Below are positions 25,657 to 32,806 of a stretch of 32,806 bases of DNA, piece after piece. The first letter of the stretch is position 1. Each line of letters opens with the position of its first letter. The notes under the pieces are model-generated. The model saw only the letters and a list, made by a program, of their open reading frames with translations. It did not search any database and had not been told where the DNA came from. The DNA is from a bacterium (lineage in GTDB: Bacteria; AUK180): positions 1 to 32,806 of the forward strand of contig JAGGYO010000124.1 in the NCBI GenBank assembly GCA_021162505.1, in the 5' to 3' direction. The position numbers were made by a program, and so were the translations under genes.

Positions 25657-26403
25657 CTATTGAGATCTTATAAGCAATGTATAAAATTTTGTAGTTTCAT
25701 AATTATATGGGTCTTGATGGCTCATCTGATCTTCTCTGAATTTTGCTTTATCAAGATAATCCCTTACGCCAATACTTATAGCTAATAATTTGACATTGAT
25801 AAAATTATTACTTGTATCCGGTGAAATATCTATCTTTCGTAACCACAATTTTTTAGGTTTTGCTGCGAGTTCTTTCTCAGTTAAGATAATACCGGTGGTA
25901 TAATCTTGGTCCAAATATACAAAATTACTTTCTTTTGTTAATTCACCATTATTTGTAAAGCTTATCCCCATTACCCTGTACATATCAGTAGAAGAAGTTG
26001 CTTTATTTAAAAGAGGATTATCAAATTTGAAAACAAAAAGAATAAGTACTTCTCCGAATCTGGGAGAAGTATATATATTGCTTACATATGGTGGTGTCAA
26101 TTGTGCGGCACCTTGAGAAAAAGAATGTGAACTTATCATTGTTCCTTGATAATAACCGGGGGTTGCTATTGACAAAAGGCTTGAATTGCCGGAAATCAAT
26201 TGGACCGAGGTCATAGAACCGAATGTTCGTTGAAATCCTAAATTCAGCATATTCAGGTATTCTTCTGTTTCTGCTTGCGCTCGCTTCTTAGCTGTTTGTT
26301 TTGTAATGGTTTGATATGTAAGCATTAGGGTTGCTAAAACCCAACCGGATATAGCGATTACAACCATTAGTTCCATTAATGTGAACGCTTTTTTCTTATT
26401 CAT
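25657..26403 (-). CDS. prepilin-type protein (PilW/GspJ-like)
   Basis: MNKKKAFTLMELMVVIAISGWVLATLML class III signal. Confidence 0.85.
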   Translation of the reverse strand: MNKKKAFTLMELMVVIAISGWVLATLMLTYQTITKQTAKKRAQAETEEYLNMLNLGFQRTFGSMTSVQLISGNSSLLSIATPGYYQGTMISSHSFSQGAAQLTPPYVSNIYTSPRFGEVLILFVFKFDNPLLNKATSSTDMYRVMGISFTNNGELTKESNFVYLDQDYTTGIILTEKELAAKPKKLWLRKIDISPDTSNNFINVKLLAISIGVRDYLDKAKFREDQMSHQDPYNYETTKFYTLLIRSQ

Positions 26404-26411
26404 CTATACTC

Positions 26412-29400
26412 CTATTGGCAAGAACAGAAATTGTTTGCACCGTGTCCGCCACAACCAACATTCGCTGTAGCTGTATCAATATTCCCGGAACTGTCCCAAA
26501 CCATTACGGTTATGGTAAAGATTTGAGCAGTATTTTTGGGGAATGAGTGGGTTGCAGTTAATGTATTATCATCATTATATGTATCCGCAGAACCATCTCC
26601 CCAATCAATGGAATAGTTAAAAACAGTATCATCCTGATCACTAACAATAATATCAAATCTCATTAATGTTCCTTCTACAAAGGAACATATGAATGAATCA
26701 ATATTGGGTGGGAAAGATACACAATTCCCAGCAGAGGAACAATCAGGATCATCACAATCCACATAGGTGTCTCCATCATCATCGATTCCGTTATCACAGA
26801 TCTCGGTTATTGCAGTATTACAATTTGCCGCCATTGTACAATCGGGATCGAAGCAATCCACTAATGTATCCCCATCATCATCTACACCATTATCACAAAT
26901 CTCTAATAAGGTTTGACTTGGGTATAAATTTATTTTACAAAGATCAGTATCTGATGCATTACTCGGATCGGCAACAGTTAATGTTACATCTATGGAAACG
27001 GGACTTGTATCGGTTATTCCCTGTTCGGTTTTTTTTGTTGAATAGAAGGTATTGTCATATGTATGCCATGCGGTTGCACCATAAGCGGCGTCGCCATCTC
27101 CAAAATCCCAATAATATGATAATTCCGCTCTCGTATTATCACAATCAACGGAAGACCTTCCCTCAAAATATATTGCAGAACCAACGGTTCCAAAATTATC
27201 TTTTCCGGCATTTGCAACCGGCGGATAGTTATAGCCAGTGGTTTTTGTATTGAACTCCAGGTGGGTATTACATGTATAATCTTTTTCCGGATTTGCATTT
27301 ATAGTTAAATTATATTCTACTTCGTCCATTGCAAATGGTTGAGCTGCAAAGGGTTCATCTGTAGGTCTATCCATAAAATGTAAATAAAGGGTTGCTTCGG
27401 TCTCAAAACCATCAATCAATAATTTGTCTTGATCATCGGGGTCAAAGAATATTTCAATGGGTGCTCTTTTTCTTGAACCCGGATTTGGCTCTCCGTTTTC
27501 CCAGTACCAAATAGTATTTCGTTTATAATTACTACCGTCAGATGCTTGGGTTTCTAAAACTACTCGATCAATATAAGGGAATGCAACCGATGTATCTCCT
27601 GTTGATAAGCAAACACTTTTATAGGCGGGATCTTCAATATTTAAACTATAGAGATAAAAATCACCTGTCCTGTAATTAGTCAATGAAATTGCTACGGTAT
27701 CATTGTATCCTCCCTCCAATGCAACCTCTCCAGAAGCATAGGGGTCTGCCGACGGTGTTGGATAAAAGAGTGCATTTGATTGATGAATTATATTAGGTCC
27801 TTCTTCTAATGAGGGTTCCCAATTTTTTAAATTAGAACTGTCTGTGGCAAACATTCTAAATTCCATATCATTTCTTGATGGGGGTAAAAGAGAATAAGAA
27901 ATATGTTTATAATTTGTGGTAAGGCTAGCCCATGTCCATGTACCGGTTGTTGCGCCGGTATCTTTAGAAATTCGGCTGAACCCGGCATTGATCAATTGAC
28001 ATTCATCAATTACAGTAAATCCAATAGGTATCTGTCTTTCTCCATAAGGTACACAGTCCTCGAATCCCAATCCACTATAATCAGGATATATCAAAGGTGG
28101 GTTTATATCCGTCTCCGTAATTTTAATAGTTGTTGGTTTTTCAATACCAATATCAATTGGTGTTGAAACGGAATTTCCACAATAATCACTTGCAGTAACC
28201 TGATAAAAAATATCCGGCAGATCATCAAAAGTACCACCGCCCGAAGAATCAATGAGGGCAGATTGTGGTAATGTCCAGAAGAAATTACCCTCACCGTCAG
28301 GTCCTGTTTTTGTGGTAATCTCTTGAAGGGTTCCAATGTTTCCTCCGGCATCCATTTGTCCCCAATAGGCATGTTCTTCAGCTATTCCGCTAACTCCATT
28401 AGAACCGTCTGAAATTTTTGCTATGATCAAACCCAAACAGCTTTGGGCAACTACTCTACTTGAATAATCCAAAATCACGGGAACCTCATCATCAGCAACA
28501 TTAACAAAAAAGGTATCGGAATAAGTTTCTCTAACGGTATTGGAACATTTATTTCCTATATAGTCGTCTTTTGCATAAACCAATAGTGACATATCAAAAG
28601 GTTCTACGGCACCCTCTTCTTCGGAACAAGTATAGCTACCGGCATAACCGGAAGCAATATCTGCATTTATTACTTCGCTGCCGGGGATAACCCCAATATA
28701 ATAATTTAAATTGCCCGCATATTTCATTGGAATAGATCTTGCATTTGACTTATCTTCGCCATAGTACCAGTAAAGTAATGTAAGAGCCGGCAATTTCGAA
28801 ACACATTGATCATTTAAACCGATACGAACAAGGTATTCGGTGGAAACATCTAAGGGCGTTGTCTTAATATCAATTCCTTTTCCATCGGTGGTAAGTACTT
28901 CAATATCACTTAAAGTCGGGTTATCACAACAACTTTTATCCATTGGTTCAAAACTTGAAATAACGCTTGACATTTTGAATGTTACCATTCTGTACTTACT
29001 TTTAAAATTTTCATTATTTGAAAGAAGGGCATTTAATATTTGTGTTTTTGTTAATACAGCCGTTCTTTCCGGCCATGTAACGGTTATTACGACTTTTTTC
29101 ATATCATGTCCTTGTCCCGTATAATCATCAGCACCATCGTTATTAAGGTCGATCATAGGTCTTATTTTATATGACTCATCGATCGTGGGATTTGATGTTT
29201 GTTCGAATACAACATAGGAAATATCTTCTGCTACAAAGTACATTTTAGTCAACTTTAAATTTAAATTTGTATAGTATGGTTTGGAATTTTCAAATTCCCA
29301 AGTTGAGCTTTGTATACTACTAAAATATTTTTTCGCCAACGCCTCATCACGATCAATATGTATCTTTGCTATTTGCCTTGCCTCGTTTGTATGGGTTAAT

Positions 29401-29513
29401 TGTGCAGTTTCCTTTCCCGCCATAACAACTGCTCTAATAACAGCAAAAAAACCAATAGTTATAATGGCAATTGCCACGAGTAATTCAATGACCGATGTAC
29501 CTTTGCGTTTCAT
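26412..29513 (-). CDS. very large pilin-headed surface protein with PKD domains and DDDGD Cys repeats
   Basis: N-term MKRKG|TSVIELLVAIAIITIGFFAVIRA; PKD motif YYWDFGDGDA and a second FNYSIDWGDGSAD; two EICDNGxDDDGDTxVDCxDPDC units; SD aggagg. Confidence 0.85.
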   Translation of the reverse strand: MKRKGTSVIELLVAIAIITIGFFAVIRAVVMAGKETAQLTHTNEARQIAKIHIDRDEALAKKYFSSIQSSTWEFENSKPYYTNLNLKLTKMYFVAEDISYVVFEQTSNPTIDESYKIRPMIDLNNDGADDYTGQGHDMKKVVITVTWPERTAVLTKTQILNALLSNNENFKSKYRMVTFKMSSVISSFEPMDKSCCDNPTLSDIEVLTTDGKGIDIKTTPLDVSTEYLVRIGLNDQCVSKLPALTLLYWYYGEDKSNARSIPMKYAGNLNYYIGVIPGSEVINADIASGYAGSYTCSEEEGAVEPFDMSLLVYAKDDYIGNKCSNTVRETYSDTFFVNVADDEVPVILDYSSRVVAQSCLGLIIAKISDGSNGVSGIAEEHAYWGQMDAGGNIGTLQEITTKTGPDGEGNFFWTLPQSALIDSSGGGTFDDLPDIFYQVTASDYCGNSVSTPIDIGIEKPTTIKITETDINPPLIYPDYSGLGFEDCVPYGERQIPIGFTVIDECQLINAGFSRISKDTGATTGTWTWASLTTNYKHISYSLLPPSRNDMEFRMFATDSSNLKNWEPSLEEGPNIIHQSNALFYPTPSADPYASGEVALEGGYNDTVAISLTNYRTGDFYLYSLNIEDPAYKSVCLSTGDTSVAFPYIDRVVLETQASDGSNYKRNTIWYWENGEPNPGSRKRAPIEIFFDPDDQDKLLIDGFETEATLYLHFMDRPTDEPFAAQPFAMDEVEYNLTINANPEKDYTCNTHLEFNTKTTGYNYPPVANAGKDNFGTVGSAIYFEGRSSVDCDNTRAELSYYWDFGDGDAAYGATAWHTYDNTFYSTKKTEQGITDTSPVSIDVTLTVADPSNASDTDLCKINLYPSQTLLEICDNGVDDDGDTLVDCFDPDCTMAANCNTAITEICDNGIDDDGDTYVDCDDPDCSSAGNCVSFPPNIDSFICSFVEGTLMRFDIIVSDQDDTVFNYSIDWGDGSADTYNDDNTLTATHSFPKNTAQIFTITVMVWDSSGNIDTATANVGCGGHGANNFCSCQ
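26721..26903 (-). repeat. in-gene tandem repeat encoding EICDNG(V/I)DDDGDTxVDCxDPDC
   Basis: Unit 1 26903-26805 (33 aa), unit 2 26804-26721 (28 aa). Confidence 0.85.
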
Positions 29514-29598
29514 AGTAACCTCCTGTTTTCTACTTCCTAATGTGCAAAATGTGTGCCACCCAGATAATTATAGTTATACTCGACTAATTTATGGTAGG

Positions 29599-30057
29599 TT
29601 ACCACTTGTCAATTGAATTTTCCACAATTTTTTGCGAAATTTTCTTAATGGCATCCGTCAATGCTTTATTTTCCTCTTGGGAGTCAGGTCTGTATAAGCC
29701 ATAATCATTTATTTTCCCCTTTTTAATTTCTTTATCCTTTTTTATTATTTTATATTCTATGCTTACGGTCATCTTATATTCTTCGGGACTATTTGTGGAA
29801 GAAAAAGATGTTGCTTTCTTTGAAATGGTTAGTATATTAATATTCAAAGAAGTCGAACTTTTCCCAATGGTCAATCCATTGGAATAAAAAGCCTGTTCCA
29901 ATTCTGTCCTAAAAGAATTTTCTATGGGATAAAATGTTTTATTTGAGATGCTATCAATACTTATTTTGCTATCACCCGTTAAAAGTACAATGCCGAAATG
30001 ATAACCGCAGTTCAATAATATAGAAAGAATTATGAAAAGCAAAAGTTTTTTATACAA
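29599..30057 (-). CDS. lptE: LPS-assembly lipoprotein LptE-like
   Basis: Lipobox LLNC followed by GYHFG; next to leuS, as in many Gram-negatives. Confidence 0.8.
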   Translation of the reverse strand: MYKKLLLFIILSILLNCGYHFGIVLLTGDSKISIDSISNKTFYPIENSFRTELEQAFYSNGLTIGKSSTSLNINILTISKKATSFSSTNSPEEYKMTVSIEYKIIKKDKEIKKGKINDYGLYRPDSQEENKALTDAIKKISQKIVENSIDKW

Positions 30058-32476
30058 TTATATTCACCAGTTTTTTAGGTATATAAATAATTTTTTTTAT
30101 GGGCTTATTATCAATAAATTTCCTTACATTATCTATTTCCATTACCAATTCTTTTAATTTTTCCTCAGTAATATGGGAAGTGATATTGATCCGGCCTCTT
30201 ATTTTGCCTTTCACTTGAACCACGATCTCAATTTCCTCCTTTTCCAATTTTGATCTGTCTGCTTTAGGGAATTTCTCCAAGAATACAGAATTTTCATTGC
30301 CGGTTTTATTCCAAAGTTTTTCTGCCAAATGAGGAAATATGGGCGCCATTACAATAATAAATTTCTCTTTTATTCCTTTTGGGATACCAAAATCTTTATT
30401 TTCTGAAAAACTTTTTTCCGTAAAATTGATGAATTTCATTAGAGAGGAAACCGCAGTATTCAATTTGAATCGCTGGAGATCATGAGAAAAAGATTCTATC
30501 AAAAAATTAATTTCATAATCAATGTCATCGTTTTCCACGGTTTTTGTTGGGATCTTCTCTACTGTATGAACGATCCTTCGCATAAAATTTTTAATACTTT
30601 GGACACTTTCTTCATTCCATTCCAGAGCTTTTTCAGGCGGTGCAATAAAAAGAATAGTCCCCCTCGCCACATCCGAACCTTCTTTTTCAACAAAAGGTCC
30701 CACCGGGATCGCATTGCCCTTGGATTTTGACATCACTTCCAAATTACCATTGACCCTATTCATCACCATCCCCTGAGTAAATAGTTCTTTAAAGGGCTCG
30801 TCATTTTTTATCAAACCCTCATCACATAGAAATTTGGTTATGAAACGGGAGAATAATAGATGCAATATCGCGTGTTCAACCCCGCCAATATACAGATCTA
30901 CCGGCATCCAGTAATTTAATTTATCCTTAGAAAAGATCTCTTTCTCATTATTAGCATCGCTATAGCGTAAATAATACCAGGAAGAATCAACAAAAGTATC
31001 CATTGTATCAGTATCTCTTTTTGCTGGCCCGCCGCATACAGGGCAAGTCGTATTAACAAATTCTTCAACCGATGCAAGGGGTGATTTCCCCTTGGGGATA
31101 TAATCTACCTTATGTGGGTCGGGTAATAGGACTGGCAGATTTTCAATCTTTTCGGGTACAATTCCGCATTTTGGACAATGGATCATTGGGATGGGTGTTC
31201 CCCAATATCTTTGTCTCGATATAAGCCAATCCCTTAAACGATAATTTACGGTTCTTTCCCCCCAGCCGATCTTTTCAAGGTGTTCTATTATTTGTTCTTT
31301 TGCATCAGTAGATAACATTCCGCTAAATTGTTCTGAGTTTTCCATGATACCGGTTTCGATATATGCATCTTTCATATCTTTGTCATTTATTTTTTTATCC
31401 TTGGGCTGAATAACGATCTTTATTGGAATATCATATTTTTTTGCAAAAGAAAAATCCCTTGTATCATGTGCAGGAACTCCCATAACAGCACCGGTACCAT
31501 AAGATGCAAGAACATAATCTCCTACAAAAACGGCTACTTTTTGGTTAGTTAAGGGGTTCTTAACATAAATTCCGGTAAAAACTCCGTCCTTTTCTGTTTT
31601 TGACCCTGCTCGCTCAATTTCACTCTTTTTCCCCGAGGTTTTAATATATTTATCAACTTTTTTTCTAATGTCCTCTTCCATGGGTAATCTTTGGATAATA
31701 GGATTTTCCGGCGCTATGGCCATGAAGGTAACCCCATAAAGCGTATCGGGTCTTGTAGTATAAACATCAATAAATTCTGTTCTGCTGTGAAGGAAAGGAA
31801 ATCTTACGGTAACTCCATTCGATCTACCTATCCAATTTTTCTGCATCATCTTTACCTTTTCGGGCCATTTATCTAATTTTTCCAGATCATCCAAGAGTCT
31901 ATCTGCATATTTTGTTATTTTAAAATACCATTGTGTCAAATTTTTCTTTATTACTTCTGCTCCGCATCGATAGCATTTTCCGTCTTCAACTTGTTCATTT
32001 GCAAGGACTGTTTTACAATCAGGGCACCAATTAACGGGAGATTCCTTTCTATATGCCAATCCTTTCTCATATAATTTTATGAAGATCCATTGTGTCCATT
32101 TATAATAATCCGGCAAACAGGTTGTAACTTCTCTATCCCAGTCATAAGATATACCCATTTCCTTGAAGGTATTTTTTGAAACGGAAATATTGGATAAGGT
32201 CCAATCTTTCGGTGAAATTTCTTTTTTTATGGCAGCATTTTCAGCAGGCAATCCAAAAGCATCCCAACCCATAGGATGTAATACGGAATAACCCAACATT
32301 TTATAATATCTTGCGTAAACATCTCCGATGACATAATTTCTCAAATGTCCCATGTGAAGATCTCCCGAAGGATATGGGAACATTTCCAGAACATAGAATT
32401 TTTTACCTTCTTCCTTTGTTTTAAATATTTTATTTTTTATCCAGTATTCACGCCAATATTTCTCATTAGAGTACAT
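30050..32476 (-). CDS. leuS: leucyl-tRNA synthetase
   Basis: MFPYPSGDLHMGHLRNYVIGDV; editing domain TTRPDTLYGVTFMAIAPE; VMSKSKGNAI (KMSKS). Confidence 0.97.
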   Translation of the reverse strand: MYSNEKYWREYWIKNKIFKTKEEGKKFYVLEMFPYPSGDLHMGHLRNYVIGDVYARYYKMLGYSVLHPMGWDAFGLPAENAAIKKEISPKDWTLSNISVSKNTFKEMGISYDWDREVTTCLPDYYKWTQWIFIKLYEKGLAYRKESPVNWCPDCKTVLANEQVEDGKCYRCGAEVIKKNLTQWYFKITKYADRLLDDLEKLDKWPEKVKMMQKNWIGRSNGVTVRFPFLHSRTEFIDVYTTRPDTLYGVTFMAIAPENPIIQRLPMEEDIRKKVDKYIKTSGKKSEIERAGSKTEKDGVFTGIYVKNPLTNQKVAVFVGDYVLASYGTGAVMGVPAHDTRDFSFAKKYDIPIKIVIQPKDKKINDKDMKDAYIETGIMENSEQFSGMLSTDAKEQIIEHLEKIGWGERTVNYRLRDWLISRQRYWGTPIPMIHCPKCGIVPEKIENLPVLLPDPHKVDYIPKGKSPLASVEEFVNTTCPVCGGPAKRDTDTMDTFVDSSWYYLRYSDANNEKEIFSKDKLNYWMPVDLYIGGVEHAILHLLFSRFITKFLCDEGLIKNDEPFKELFTQGMVMNRVNGNLEVMSKSKGNAIPVGPFVEKEGSDVARGTILFIAPPEKALEWNEESVQSIKNFMRRIVHTVEKIPTKTVENDDIDYEINFLIESFSHDLQRFKLNTAVSSLMKFINFTEKSFSENKDFGIPKGIKEKFIIVMAPIFPHLAEKLWNKTGNENSVFLEKFPKADRSKLEKEEIEIVVQVKGKIRGRINITSHITEEKLKELVMEIDNVRKFIDNKPIKKIIYIPKKLVNIIV

Positions 32477-32502
32477 ATCTGCTCCTTTTATATATATGTT
32501 TT

Positions 32503-32531
32503 ATTAAATCATAAAACACCGATTATGTCAA
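32503..32531 (-). promoter_or_regulatory. sigma70-type promoter of leuS
   Basis: - strand TTGACA (32531-32526) - 17 nt - TTTAAT (32508-32503); SD aaaggag before the ATG. Confidence 0.6.
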
Positions 32532-32566
32532 GTGAAAAGAGGAAACAGCCAGATGCATAAATTCTT

Positions 32567-32607
32567 GGTTCAAAGGTTCCATGTTAAAAGGTTCAAAGGT
32601 TCAAAAA
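32567..32607. repeat. GGTTCAAA-type 8-bp intergenic repeat
   Basis: ggttcaaaggttccatgttaaaaggttcaaaggttcaaaa. Confidence 0.75.
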
Positions 32608-32610
32608 AAT

Positions 32611-32640
32611 GGTACTAAGTACTAAGCTATTGGTACTAAG
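32611..32640. repeat. TACTAAG heptad repeat
   Basis: ggtactaagtactaagctattggtactaag. Confidence 0.7.
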
Positions 32641-32785
32641 TGGAGAAACTAAATACTTAGTACTGAATACTGCATACTGTTTTTCAATGTGGAGAAACTA
32701 AATACTTAGTACTGAATACTGCATACTGTTTTTCAATGTGGAGAAACTAAATACTCAGTACTGAATACTGCATACTGTTTTTCAA
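32641..32785. repeat. 49-bp tandem repeat, about 3 copies
   Basis: Units start at 32641, 32690 and 32739: tggagaaactaaatacttagtactgaatactgcatactgtttttcaatg; copy 3 differs by one base (atactCag) and lacks the last 2 bases. Confidence 0.95.
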
Positions 32786-32806
32786 CTCTCCTATGAAAGA
32801 AAAAGT

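Noticed and set aside
32641-32785. CRISPR array
   Set aside because: Copies are contiguous with no variable spacers and no cas genes; it is a plain tandem repeat.

Overview
AT-rich bacterial chromosomal window, probably from a Gram-negative: LptE and KdsD homologues imply an LPS-type outer membrane. I recognise six blocks. (1) A + strand operon with a DHH phosphoesterase, an unknown 128-aa protein and a Clp1-type polynucleotide kinase. (2) A compact 8-gene - strand operon: rmlA-like, 3,5-epimerase-like cupin, MBL hydrolase, sucC, sucD, lipid kinase, kdsD and a membrane-anchored beta-rich protein. (3) An accessory stretch of about 10.3-14.8 kb. It holds REP-like palindromes around a broken GIY-YIG nuclease gene, two look-alike micro-ORF/promoter modules, and a GNAT / PLP-racemase / DUF1611 gene set that could handle D-amino acids. 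(4) A MATE transporter. (5) A - strand operon of three nucleotide-sugar SDR enzymes, two unknown proteins and a DUF401 permease, divergent from a DUF58/BatA-like pair. (6) A type IV pilin-like trio, including a 1033-aa pilin-headed PKD protein, plus a DUF123 nuclease and leuS-lptE. The best candidates for something undescribed are the micro-ORF modules with the DUF1611 leader (11.08-13.27 kb), the REP/GIY-YIG element (10.4-11.0 kb), and recurring 'phrase-like' intergenic repeats, including a 49-bp tandem array at the right end. All family calls are from reading motifs; no searches were run.
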